Source of the DNA: an uncultured Eubacteriales bacterium
Lineage (GTDB): Bacteria; Bacillota; Clostridia; Oscillospirales; Oscillospiraceae
NCBI GenBank assembly: GCA_900545495.1
Contig: UQZJ01000016.1
Location: forward strand, 1-48,199
Length of the DNA stretch: 48,199 bases
Direction of reading: 5' to 3'
Shown: piece by piece, positions 28,207 through 36,098 of the stretch
Layout of the letters: each line of letters opens with the position of its first letter
How positions within the stretch are numbered: position 1 is the first letter of the stretch
Translations under genes and position numbers: made by a program
The notes under the pieces: generated by a model
The model's input: only the letters and a program-made list of their open reading frames with translations
What the model was told of the DNA's origin: nothing
Databases searched by the model: none

Positions 28207-28291
28207 TGGTGCGGGCGGCGGGACTCGAACCCGCACGCCTTACGGCAATGGAACCTAAATCCATCGAGTCTACCAATTCCACCACGCCCGC
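28207..28291 (-). tRNA. tRNA-Leu (anticodon UAG)
   Basis: Minus-strand cloverleaf with acceptor GCGGGCG/CGCCCGC, discriminator A and encoded CCA. The anticodon stem ATGGA/TCCAT closes the loop TTTAGGT, giving anticodon TAG. A long variable arm (TGCCGTAAGGCG) and T-arm GCGGGTTCGAGTCCCGC are as expected for leucine. Confidence 0.95.
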
Positions 28292-28341
28292 AGATACAGC
28301 CGGTATTGTAGCACAATTTTTGTTGGTGCGCAAGGAATGTT

Positions 28342-28371
28342 TTGACGGCGGCGGGGCGGATATGCTACACT
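28342..28371 (+). promoter_or_regulatory. Promoter of the PLP decarboxylase gene
   Basis: -35 TTGACG (28342-28347), 18-bp spacer, -10 TACACT (28366-28371) with TGc before it. Confidence 0.6.
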
Positions 28372-28406
28372 GGGCGTATCACGACACATCGAAAGGAGCA
28401 TCTTCC

Positions 28407-29615
28407 ATGAACGAGCATATTCTGCGTCTGGCGCGGGAAAACGCCCCCTGCTTTATCTACTCCCGCGATGTACTGGCGCGGCAGGCTGGGCTGCTGCGCG
28501 ACACGTTCCCCGGCTTTGACTTTCTGTTTTCCGTGAAGGCCAACCCGTTCCCGCCGGTAATGCGGGCGCTGGCGGCGCTGGGCATCGGCGCGGATGCCGC
28601 CTCCGCCCGGGAGGTGCTGCTGGCGGAGGAGTGCGGCATGGCCGCCGCCGACATCTACTTTTCTGCCGCCGGCAAGTCCGACAGCGCCCTGCGGGAGGCG
28701 TGGGATCACGGCCACCTGATCGCCGACTCCATCGGTGAGGCGGTGCGCATCGGCCGCATCGCCGCGGAGAAGGGGGAGGCGCGGCCTATCGGCGTGCGGA
28801 TCGACCCCTGCTTCAACATGGATGGCGGCCCCGGCACCTCCGGCAAGTTCGGTATCTGCGAGGAGGATCTGCCCCAGCTGCGCACGGCGCTGGAGGGGCT
28901 GCCCGTTACGGTCTGCGGCATCCACGTCCATCTGCGCTCCCAGAATCTGGACGCCGCCGTGCTGACCCGGTACTATGAGAACTGCTTCGCGCTGGCGCTG
29001 CGGGTGCAGGAGGTGCTGGGCTGCACCGTGGAGTATATCAACTTCGGCGGCGGCGTGGGCATCGCCTACAACGAGGTCTCCCAGCAGCCGCTGGACTACG
29101 CCGCGCTGCGGCAGTGCGCCCAGCGTATCGCGGAGGAGAACCGCCGCACGCTGGGAGCCCGCCTGCTCATCGAGTCCGGCCGGTTCCTGACCTGTCAGGC
29201 CGGCACATACTTTATGCCGGTGGTGGACAAAAAGACCTCCCGAGGTGTGACCTACGTCATCGTGGAGAACTGTCTCAACGGCTTCCAGAAGCCCGCCATT
29301 GCCGCCATGCTGCGCCGTGCGGTGGGGCCGGATGCGGTGATCGCACCCCAGGAGCCGCTGTTCACCCGGGAGGACGCCTGCACCGTCACGTCGCTGGGCG
29401 ATCCCACCCGCACGGAGACGGTGCATCTGGTGGGCAATCTCTGCTGCGCGCTGGATGTTTTGCAGGAGGGCTTTACCGGCCCGGCGCTGGAGATCGGCGA
29501 TCTGGTGGCGGTGTCCAACGCCGGCGCCTACGCCTGCACCCTGTCTGTGCAGCGGTTTTCCAGCCACCGCCCGCCGGCGGAGCTGCTGGTGGATGAGGAC
29601 GGAAACGTCCTGTGA
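28407..29615 (+). CDS. PLP-dependent decarboxylase, Orn/DAP/Arg group 2 family
   Basis: A 402-residue fold-III PLP enzyme related to diaminopimelate and carboxynorspermidine decarboxylases. The Schiff-base lysine is K44 in FSVKANP; IHVHLRSQN, the Gly-rich phosphate loop FGGGVGIAYN, the ESGRF region and the ENCLNGF and GNLCCALDVL motifs follow in the usual order, the last holding the catalytic Cys type of region. AAAGGAG precedes ATG 28407. It is a lone gene between tRNA-Leu and the EF-G-like gene, so context does not tell whether it serves lysine, polyamine or another pathway. Confidence 0.82.
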   Translation: MNEHILRLARENAPCFIYSRDVLARQAGLLRDTFPGFDFLFSVKANPFPPVMRALAALGIGADAASAREVLLAEECGMAAADIYFSAAGKSDSALREAWDHGHLIADSIGEAVRIGRIAAEKGEARPIGVRIDPCFNMDGGPGTSGKFGICEEDLPQLRTALEGLPVTVCGIHVHLRSQNLDAAVLTRYYENCFALALRVQEVLGCTVEYINFGGGVGIAYNEVSQQPLDYAALRQCAQRIAEENRRTLGARLLIESGRFLTCQAGTYFMPVVDKKTSRGVTYVIVENCLNGFQKPAIAAMLRRAVGPDAVIAPQEPLFTREDACTVTSLGDPTRTETVHLVGNLCCALDVLQEGFTGPALEIGDLVAVSNAGAYACTLSVQRFSSHRPPAELLVDEDGNVL

Positions 29616-29621
29616 CAACGC

Positions 29622-29652
29622 AAAAGGGGAGCCGCGAGGCTCCTCTTTTTTC
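29622..29652 (+). terminator. Terminator after the PLP decarboxylase gene
   Basis: AAAAGGGGAGCC-GCGA-GGCTCCTCTTTTTT, strong stem with T6 tail. Confidence 0.85.
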
Positions 29653-29766
29653 GTCCTGCACCGCCGCCCTCGTCGACCTGCCCAGCAGAGCGGAAAAATA
29701 ATTGTATAAGTTGACGAAAAAACCGGCGGCAGCCGGGAATTTTCATACAAATCAATAAAATAGAGG

Positions 29767-29795
29767 TTGTCAGACCCCGGAATATAAGCTATAAT
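29767..29795 (+). promoter_or_regulatory. Promoter of the EF-G-like gene
   Basis: -35 TTGTCA (29767-29772), 17-bp spacer, perfect -10 TATAAT (29790-29795). Confidence 0.75.
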
Positions 29796-29868
29796 CGGTA
29801 CGTTGAGCTACTGTCCGCAGCCATGTGGGCGGCGGACTTCAAGAAAACGAAGGGAGTACATCACCACT

Positions 29869-31920
29869 ATGACTGCTAATGACATTCGCAATATTGCACT
29901 GCTGGGCCACGGCGGCTCCGGCAAGACCTCTCTTGCTGAGCAGATGCTGTTTATGACCAAGGGTGTGGACCGTCTGGGCAAGACCGTCGACGGCAACACC
30001 ACCTGCGACTACGACGCCGAGGAGATCAAGCGCCAGATCTCTATCTCTCTGGCATTTGCTCCCGTCATGTATAAGGGCAAGAAGATCAACGTCATGGACG
30101 CTCCCGGCAACTTCGATTTCTCCGGCGAGGCTGTCTGCGCCATTCGCGCCGCCGAGTGCGCCGTCATCGTGGGCAACGCCAAGGACGGCCTGTCCGTTGG
30201 TATGGAGCGCACCTGGAAGATGCTGGGCAAGAAGCCCCGCATGATGTTCATCAACCGCGTGGAGGAGGCCAACGCCGACTACGCCGCCTGCATCGACGCC
30301 ATCAAGAACAAGTTCGGCACCGCCATTGCCCCCATCGTTGCCACCAAGGCCGACGGCAACAAGGCCGTCACCGTTATCGTGGACCTGCTGCACAACAAGG
30401 CATACGACGCCAAGGGCGAGTGCGCCATCCCCGCCGACATGGCCGACGAGGTGGAGGCGCTCCGCGCCGAGCTGATGGAGGCCGCCGCCGGTGCCGACGA
30501 GGAGCTGATGGAGAAGTTCTTCGAGACCATGGAGCTGTCTGCCGAGGATATGGCCAAGGGTCTGAAGCTGGGCGTCCGCGAGGGCAGCGTCTGCCCCGTG
30601 CTGTGCGGCAGCGCCGCCACCGGCATGGGCGTGGAGATGCTGATGCAGACCATCGTGGATCTGGTGCCTGTCGCCACCGATATGCCCGCCGTGGCCGCTG
30701 AGGACGACGACGGCAACGCCATCGAGGTCGCCTACGATCCCAACGGCACCACCGCCGCCTTCGTGTTCAAGACCATCTCCGACCAGTACGGCAAGTTCTC
30801 CATGATCAAGGTCGTTCGCGGCAAGGTCACCAGCGATATGTCCCTGTACAACATGACCACCGGCAACACCGAGAAGCTGGGCCGTCTGTATGTCATGAAG
30901 GGCAAGAAGACCGAGGAGACCAAGGAGATCTGCTGCGGCGATATCGGCGCCATCGGCAAGATGGACAAGGTCAAGACAGGCGATACCCTGTGCGAGCCCA
31001 AGACCTATGTGAAGTTTGCACCTCTGGCCTTCGCACCCGCCTGCTACGAGCGCGCCATCGCCCCCAAGACCAAGCAGGAGATCGAGAAGCTGGGTACCGG
31101 CCTGAACAAGCTGAACGAGGAGGATCCCACCTTCTCCGTCACCAACAACGCCGAGACCCACCAGACCGTGATCTCCGGCGCCGGCGATATCCAGATCGAC
31201 GTGCTGTGCAGCAAGCTGAAGTCCCGCTTCGGCGTGGATGCCGAGTTGGATACCCCCCGTGTTGCCTACCGCGAGAAGATCCGCAGCACCGTCCGCAAGC
31301 AGGGCCGCTATAAGAAGCAGACCGGCGGCAGCGGTCAGTTCGGTGACGTTCACATTATCTTCGAGCCCCAGAGCGAGCAGGAGGAAATGATCTTCGAGGA
31401 GAACGTGTTCGGCGGCTCCGTGCCGAAGAACTACTTCCCCGCCGTGGAAAAGGGCCTGCGCGAGAGCTGCCTGCACGGTGTGCTGGCCGGCTATCCCGTG
31501 GTGTTCCTGAAGGCCACGCTGGTGGATGGCTCCTACCATCCCGTTGATTCCTCCGAAATCGCGTTCAAGCTGGCCGCCAACCTGGCGTTCAAGGCCGCGC
31601 TGCCCGAGGCCAAGCCCGTGCTGATGGAGCCCATCGGCGAGCTGAAGGTCACCGTACCCGACAACTTCGTGGGCGACGTGATGGGCGATCTGAACAAGCG
31701 CCGCGGCCGCGTGATGGGCATGAACCCCACCGGCGACGGCGAGACGGTGCTGGAGGCCGAGGTCCCCATGGCGGAGATGATGAGCTACGCCATCGACCTG
31801 CGCTCCATGACCCAGTCCCGCGGTACGTTCACCTTCAACTTCGTCCGCTACGAGGACTGCCCCGCTGCGGCGCAGGAGAAGGCCATTGCCGCTGCCAAGG
31901 CGCTGGCTGAGGCCGAGTAA
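29869..31920 (+). CDS. Elongation factor G-like translation GTPase
   Basis: A 683-residue EF-G-family protein with G domain, domain II, the FSVTNNAETHQTVISGAGDIQIDV region III, domain IV (YREKIRSTVRKQGRYKKQTGG) and domain V. It is a paralogue, not canonical FusA: G1 is GHGGSGKTS (13-21) instead of AHIDAGKTT, G3 is DAPGN (77-81) so the catalytic His of DTPGH is Asn, and G4 is NRVE (129-132) instead of NKMD. The first two changes are known for the EF-G-like (EF-G2) group; the G4 change is more extreme. AAGGGAG lies 11 bases before ATG 29869. The consensus promoter and strong codon bias suggest high expression. Its exact translation role is unknown. Confidence 0.87.
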   Translation: MTANDIRNIALLGHGGSGKTSLAEQMLFMTKGVDRLGKTVDGNTTCDYDAEEIKRQISISLAFAPVMYKGKKINVMDAPGNFDFSGEAVCAIRAAECAVIVGNAKDGLSVGMERTWKMLGKKPRMMFINRVEEANADYAACIDAIKNKFGTAIAPIVATKADGNKAVTVIVDLLHNKAYDAKGECAIPADMADEVEALRAELMEAAAGADEELMEKFFETMELSAEDMAKGLKLGVREGSVCPVLCGSAATGMGVEMLMQTIVDLVPVATDMPAVAAEDDDGNAIEVAYDPNGTTAAFVFKTISDQYGKFSMIKVVRGKVTSDMSLYNMTTGNTEKLGRLYVMKGKKTEETKEICCGDIGAIGKMDKVKTGDTLCEPKTYVKFAPLAFAPACYERAIAPKTKQEIEKLGTGLNKLNEEDPTFSVTNNAETHQTVISGAGDIQIDVLCSKLKSRFGVDAELDTPRVAYREKIRSTVRKQGRYKKQTGGSGQFGDVHIIFEPQSEQEEMIFEENVFGGSVPKNYFPAVEKGLRESCLHGVLAGYPVVFLKATLVDGSYHPVDSSEIAFKLAANLAFKAALPEAKPVLMEPIGELKVTVPDNFVGDVMGDLNKRRGRVMGMNPTGDGETVLEAEVPMAEMMSYAIDLRSMTQSRGTFTFNFVRYEDCPAAAQEKAIAAAKALAEAE

Positions 31921-31928
31921 GAGTTTAC

Positions 31929-31976
31929 GAAAGCAAAAAAACATCCGTCCGTACGGACGGATGTTTTTTTGCTTTC
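31929..31976. terminator. Bidirectional terminator after the EF-G-like gene
   Basis: 23-nt perfect arms (31929-31951 and 31954-31976) around TA, core ACATCCGTCCG, with A7 and T7. Confidence 0.92.
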
Positions 31977-31999
31977 AAAATGCAAGGCAAGGCGGTTTC

Positions 32000-33610
32000 T
32001 TAGCCCCATAGGGTGGTCAGCATGGGGATGACCTGCTTCTTGCGGGACATGACGCCGGGGAGGAACACCATGTTGTCCTTGGGCTCCACGGCGAAGGCGT
32101 TGCGGATGGTGTCGTCGCTGCCGATGTACAGGAGCTGGGAGCCCTCCTGCAATACGTCCGTGAGCATCAGGATCACCATGTCGTAGCTGTTGGCCTTCTG
32201 CGCGGCGCGCATGGCATCCAGCAGCTCGTCCTTGCGCTCCATCAGCTTCTGGGAGTCGATGCAGGTGACCTGTCCCACGCCCAGCACCTGCTCGGAGATA
32301 TGGAACTCCTTGAAGTCGCTGCGCAGCAGCTCCTCGGCGGAGCGGCTGTCATTGCTGCCGCTGAACAGCTCCCGCCCCAGATCGCTGAGGGACACCTTGG
32401 CGATGCGGGCCAGCCGCTCCGCCATGGCGATATCCCGCTTGGTGCAGGTGGGCGACTTGAACATAACAGTGTCGGACAGGATGGCGGCCGCCATCAGACC
32501 TGCCATGTGGGGCGACGGCGTGACGCCGTGCTCCTGATACATGGAGGTGATGATGGTGTTGGTGCTGCCCACCGGTTCGTTGCGGACGGTGATGGGCTGC
32601 CGGGTCTGGATGTCCGCCAGACGGTGATGGTCGATGATGCCCAGGATCTCCGCCTGGTCGATGCCGGGCACGGTCTGGGACAGCTCGTTGTGATCCACCA
32701 GCACCACCCGCTTGCGCCGGGGCTTCAGCAGGTGGTAGCGGGACAACGTGCCAACGACCTTCTCATTTTCGTCCAGCACGGGGTAGCAGCGGTAGCGGCT
32801 TTTCAGCACGACCTCCCGCACGTCGTCGATGTAGTCGTCCAGATGGAAGGAAATCAGCCCCTCCGTGGCGCAGGGCCGGGCGATGGGCGTGGCCTGATAA
32901 ATCAGGCGGTGTACGCGGCTGGCGTCCAGCGGCGTGGAGATGACGCAGGTCTTGCCGGCGTTTTCCAGCCAAGTCGGCTCCACATCGGTCTGGCACAGGA
33001 TCAGGCAGGCCACCTGCTTATCCAGTGCGCGCTGGATCATGCCCGGCTGGCTGCCGCACAGCACAATGCTGTCGGGGCCGTCGAACAGCAGGTTCTCGCA
33101 GTCCTGGGGCAGGGCGATGGACACGGAGCCGCTGACACTGTCCACCAGGTCGCCGCCGTCGCCCATGATCCGCCCCTCAATGACGCTCAACAGGTTGAAC
33201 AGGGGAATAGCCTCCACACGGGGCTCACCCACGGTGTTCAGGCTGAAGGTGGCGATGTCGCCGGCGGACAGCATACCGTACAGGGAGCCGTCCTCATTGA
33301 CAACGGGGATGGCGGAGATCTTCTGCTCCCGCATGAGCTTCCACGCCCGGTCCATGGTGACGGAGGCGTCCAGACACGGCGGACGGTCGAAATCCAGATC
33401 CTTCACCTGCGTGCGGACGTTCTGGATAAAGCGGGGGGGATTGAAATGGAACCGCTCCAGCATCCGGTTGGTCTCATCGCTGACGGTACCCAGATGGACG
33501 GCCACATATTCCTTCTCACCCAGCGCGTTTTTCAGCGCGGCGTAGGACATAGCGGCCACGATGGAGTCGGTGTCCGGATTGCGGTGCCCGGTCACATAGA
33601 TCTCGTTCAT
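32000..33610 (-). CDS. ppaC: Manganese-dependent inorganic pyrophosphatase with CBS and DRTGG domains
   Basis: A 536-residue family II pyrophosphatase, hydrolysing PPi in the cytoplasm. The DHH-domain metal ligands are in VTGHRNPDTDS (6-16) and IIDHHRL, with the C-terminal DHHA2-like domain (FHISEQVLGVGQVTC). Between the two catalytic-domain halves lie a CBS motif (MREQKISAIPVVNEDGSLYGMLSAGDI), a DRTGG-like domain and a second CBS (KSRYRCYPVLDENEKVVGTLSRYHL); such inserts bind adenine nucleotides and regulate activity in Clostridia. Start ATG at 33610 with AAAGGAG 9 bases upstream; the open frame reaches 33865 but crosses the promoter. Confidence 0.93.
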   Translation of the reverse strand: MNEIYVTGHRNPDTDSIVAAMSYAALKNALGEKEYVAVHLGTVSDETNRMLERFHFNPPRFIQNVRTQVKDLDFDRPPCLDASVTMDRAWKLMREQKISAIPVVNEDGSLYGMLSAGDIATFSLNTVGEPRVEAIPLFNLLSVIEGRIMGDGGDLVDSVSGSVSIALPQDCENLLFDGPDSIVLCGSQPGMIQRALDKQVACLILCQTDVEPTWLENAGKTCVISTPLDASRVHRLIYQATPIARPCATEGLISFHLDDYIDDVREVVLKSRYRCYPVLDENEKVVGTLSRYHLLKPRRKRVVLVDHNELSQTVPGIDQAEILGIIDHHRLADIQTRQPITVRNEPVGSTNTIITSMYQEHGVTPSPHMAGLMAAAILSDTVMFKSPTCTKRDIAMAERLARIAKVSLSDLGRELFSGSNDSRSAEELLRSDFKEFHISEQVLGVGQVTCIDSQKLMERKDELLDAMRAAQKANSYDMVILMLTDVLQEGSQLLYIGSDDTIRNAFAVEPKDNMVFLPGVMSRKKQVIPMLTTLWG

Positions 33611-33652
33611 ACGCGAAAGCTCCTTTGCGAAAATTTTCCTCTGTGACCACCT

Positions 33653-33681
33653 ATTATATAGGAGGTTTTCGCCGTGGTCAA
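33653..33681 (-). promoter_or_regulatory. Promoter of the pyrophosphatase gene
   Basis: Leftward -35 TTGACC (33681-33676), 17-bp spacer, perfect -10 TATAAT (33658-33653). Confidence 0.75.
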
Positions 33682-33682
33682 T

Positions 33683-33788
33683 GGGGCGCGGCGCTTTTTG
33701 CGGATCGGCGTCCGCGCCCCGCCTCCGGGAGATCGCTGCTGCGCCGAAGGGGAGAGGGGGCGGCTCCGCAGAGCCGCTCCCTCTCCCC
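33683..33788. other. Two GC-rich hairpins upstream of the pyrophosphatase promoter
   Basis: GGGGCGCGG (33683-33691) pairs with CCGCGCCCC (33712-33720); GGGGAGAGGG... (33749-) pairs with the strand ending 33788 through CGGCTC-CGCA-GAGCCG. No gene seen here. They have no T-runs and lie outside the pyrophosphatase transcript. Confidence 0.5.
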
Positions 33789-33844
33789 TTGCGATGATCG
33801 TTTTTGCGGTAGAATATTGTATAAACAGGGCGAAAAATGCCCAT

Positions 33845-33875
33845 AAAAAGCAAAACGCCACGCACACTGGCGTGG
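33845..33875 (-). terminator. Terminator of the 25-residue ORF
   Basis: Minus strand CCACGC-CAGTGT-GCGTGG followed by CGTTTTGCTTTTT, 25 bases past the ORF stop. Confidence 0.65.
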
Positions 33876-33900
33876 TGGTCATCTTCTGTGGGTGGGACGC

Positions 33901-33978
33901 TTACCGCTCGCTGACCTGCTGCTGGCAGTCACCGAAGATCATATCGTCCAGATCGCCCAGGATCCAGTTGTTCATCAT
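33901..33978 (-). CDS. Candidate 25-residue peptide gene
   Basis: A short frame beginning MMNNWILGDLDDMIF, with single Cys18, a GDL/GDC repeat and a polar QQQVSER tail. AAAGGAG lies 12 bases before the first ATG (33978). A consensus promoter (33-68 bases upstream of it) and a terminator 25 bases past the stop enclose it, so it forms a complete transcription unit. Either the peptide or the RNA could be the product. No family recognised. Confidence 0.5.
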   Translation of the reverse strand: MMNNWILGDLDDMIFGDCQQQVSER

Positions 33979-34017
33979 ACCCTTATCACGCTCCTTTCTT
34001 CATTTGTTTACGCTTAC

Positions 34018-34046
34018 AGTATATGCTGGTTTTGTCAACTTTGCAA
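34018..34046 (-). promoter_or_regulatory. Promoter of the 25-residue ORF
   Basis: Leftward -35 TTGCAA (34046-34041), 17-bp spacer, -10 TATACT (34023-34018). Confidence 0.68.
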
Positions 34047-34103
34047 GCGCAAATTTATACATAATGTATAATTTCTTTTCGTTAATTTTTGATAGATTGC
34101 ACA

Positions 34104-34133
34104 ATGACACCTGCGGGTCATACCATATATAAT
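34104..34133 (+). promoter_or_regulatory. Promoter of the mnmG operon
   Basis: -35 ATGACA (34104-34109), 18-bp spacer, perfect -10 TATAAT (34128-34133). It overlaps the ATG at 34132, which argues for the downstream start of mnmG. Confidence 0.62.
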
Positions 34134-34170
34134 GGCTTCGTATGAACGTGTAAACGGGGATATACTGACT

Positions 34171-36045
34171 ATGAAAGAGTTTTTTGCGGGAGAATTTGAT
34201 ATCGCCGTTATCGGAGCCGGTCACGCGGGTATCGAGGCGGCACTGGCGGCGGCGCGGCTGGGGATGCGCACCGTCTGCTTTACCATCGATCTGGACGCGG
34301 TGGGCAATATGCCCTGCAACCCCGCCATCGGCGGCACCGGCAAGGGACATCTTGTCCGGGAGCTGGACGCGCTGGGCGGCGAAATGGCCCGCGCGGCGGA
34401 CCGCGCCTGCATCCAGTACCGGATGCTCAACCGCGCCAAAGGCCCGGCGGTGTGGTCGCTGCGGGCGCAGGCAGACCGGCGGCTGTACCAGCAGGTGATG
34501 AAGCACACGCTGGAACGGCAGGAGAATCTGACGCTGCGGCAGGCGGAGGTGACGGAGCTTCGCTGCGAGGACGGACACGTCAGCGCCGTGGTGCTGCGCA
34601 CCGGTGCGGTGTTCCGCGTCGGCGCCGTCATCCTCTGCACCGGCACATACCTGACGGGCCGCACCATCGTGGGGGAGTGTATCGAATCCTCCGGCCCCGA
34701 CGGGATGCACGCCGCCAACGCGCTGACGGACAGTCTGCTGGCGCTGGGCTTACCTCTGCGCCGCTTCAAGACCGGCACGCCGCCCCGTGTGAACCGCCGG
34801 AGCATCGATTTTTCCCGGATGGAGGTGCAGGTGGGCGACGACGATCCGCTGCCCTTCAGCTTCGACACGGCGCAGACGCCGGAGAACCGGGCAGTGTGCT
34901 ACCTGACGTACACCAACGCGGAGACACACCGGATCATCCGGGAGAATCTGGATCGCAGCCCCATCTACTCCGGCGTCATCGAGGGCGTCGGCCCCCGGTA
35001 CTGCCCGTCCATCGAGACGAAGATCGTCCGGTTTGCGGACAAGCCCCGCCACCAGCTGTTTATCGAGCCCATGGGTCTGGACACGGAGGAGATGTATATT
35101 CAGGGCTTCTCCTCCTCCATGCCGGAGGAGGTGCAGCTGCGGATGCTCCACAGCGTGGCGGGTCTGGAGCACGCGGAGATGATGCGCCCCGCCTACGCCA
35201 TCGAGTACGACTGCATCGATCCGCTGGCGCTGAAGCCCACGCTGGAGGTCAAGACCGTGGGCGGGCTGTACGGCGCGGGACAGTTCAACGGCTCCTCCGG
35301 CTACGAGGAGGCGGCGGTGCAGGGCTTTGTGGCGGGCGTCAACGCGGCGCTGGCGCTGAAGGGGGAGCCGCCCCTGCTCCTCAAACGCAGTGAGAGCTAT
35401 ATCGGCACCCTCATCGACGATCTGGTGACCAAGGGCACCGAGGAGCCGTACCGCATGATGACCTCTCGCTCGGAGTACCGGCTGCTGCTGCGGCAGGACA
35501 ACGCCGACCGGCGGCTGTGCGCCATCGGACACCGCATCGGGCTGGTGTCCACGGAGCGGCTGCGGGCGGTGGAGGAGAAGTACGCCGCCGTGGAGCAGGA
35601 GGTCAAGCGTCTGACCCACACCGGCGTGGCCGGCAGCGACGCGCTCAACGCCCTGCTGGTGCAGCGGGGCACCGCCCCTGTGGCGGACGGGGCGCGGCTC
35701 ATCGACCTGCTGCGCCGCCCGCAGGTGTCCTACGACGATCTGCGGCCCTTCGACCCCGGCGCACCGACGCTGGACAAGGCCGTGCGGGAGCAGGTGGAGA
35801 TCACCGTCAAGTACGAGGGCTACATCCGCCGCCAGCAGCGGCAGGTGGAGGAGTTTGAGCAGCTGGAAAAGCACGAGCTGCCTGACGACATGGATTACAG
35901 CGATATTCAGGGCCTGCGTCTGGAGGCGCGGGAGAAGCTGAGCGCGGTGCGCCCCCTGAATCTGGGGCAGGCCAGCCGCATCTCCGGCGTATCCCCGGCG
36001 GATATCGGCGCGCTGATGATCTGGCTCCAGTCCCGCCGCGGATAG
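34171..36045 (+). CDS. mnmG: tRNA uridine-5-carboxymethylaminomethyl modification enzyme MnmG
   Basis: A 624-residue FAD enzyme that with MnmE modifies the wobble uridine of several tRNAs. FAD-binding VIGAGHAGIEAALAAARLG starts near residue 12, CNPAIGGTGKGHLVRELDALGG and the TGTYLTGRTIVGE block follow, and TSRSEYRLLLRQDNADRRL is highly typical. The C-terminal helical domain ends with GLRLEAREKL and SRISGVSPADIGALM. Length is standard. ATG 34171 is preferred over 34132 because the promoter -10 overlaps the latter. First gene of a probable operon with the MurT- and GatD-like genes. Confidence 0.96.
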   Translation: MKEFFAGEFDIAVIGAGHAGIEAALAAARLGMRTVCFTIDLDAVGNMPCNPAIGGTGKGHLVRELDALGGEMARAADRACIQYRMLNRAKGPAVWSLRAQADRRLYQQVMKHTLERQENLTLRQAEVTELRCEDGHVSAVVLRTGAVFRVGAVILCTGTYLTGRTIVGECIESSGPDGMHAANALTDSLLALGLPLRRFKTGTPPRVNRRSIDFSRMEVQVGDDDPLPFSFDTAQTPENRAVCYLTYTNAETHRIIRENLDRSPIYSGVIEGVGPRYCPSIETKIVRFADKPRHQLFIEPMGLDTEEMYIQGFSSSMPEEVQLRMLHSVAGLEHAEMMRPAYAIEYDCIDPLALKPTLEVKTVGGLYGAGQFNGSSGYEEAAVQGFVAGVNAALALKGEPPLLLKRSESYIGTLIDDLVTKGTEEPYRMMTSRSEYRLLLRQDNADRRLCAIGHRIGLVSTERLRAVEEKYAAVEQEVKRLTHTGVAGSDALNALLVQRGTAPVADGARLIDLLRRPQVSYDDLRPFDPGAPTLDKAVREQVEITVKYEGYIRRQQRQVEEFEQLEKHELPDDMDYSDIQGLRLEAREKLSAVRPLNLGQASRISGVSPADIGALMIWLQSRRG

Positions 36046-36098
36046 TTTTGCAAGGATAAGGCGGCACGCTGCCGCGCAACACGATAAGGAGGGTTTCC

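Noticed and set aside
29839..31944. A 701-codon open frame antisense to the EF-G-like gene, and other long antisense frames (for example at 24000-26042, 5001-6698 and 43169-44551).
   Set aside because: They arise from GC-rich codon bias in the sense genes, have odd His/Gln/Gly-rich composition, no family features and no RBS; the sense proteins are clearly recognisable.
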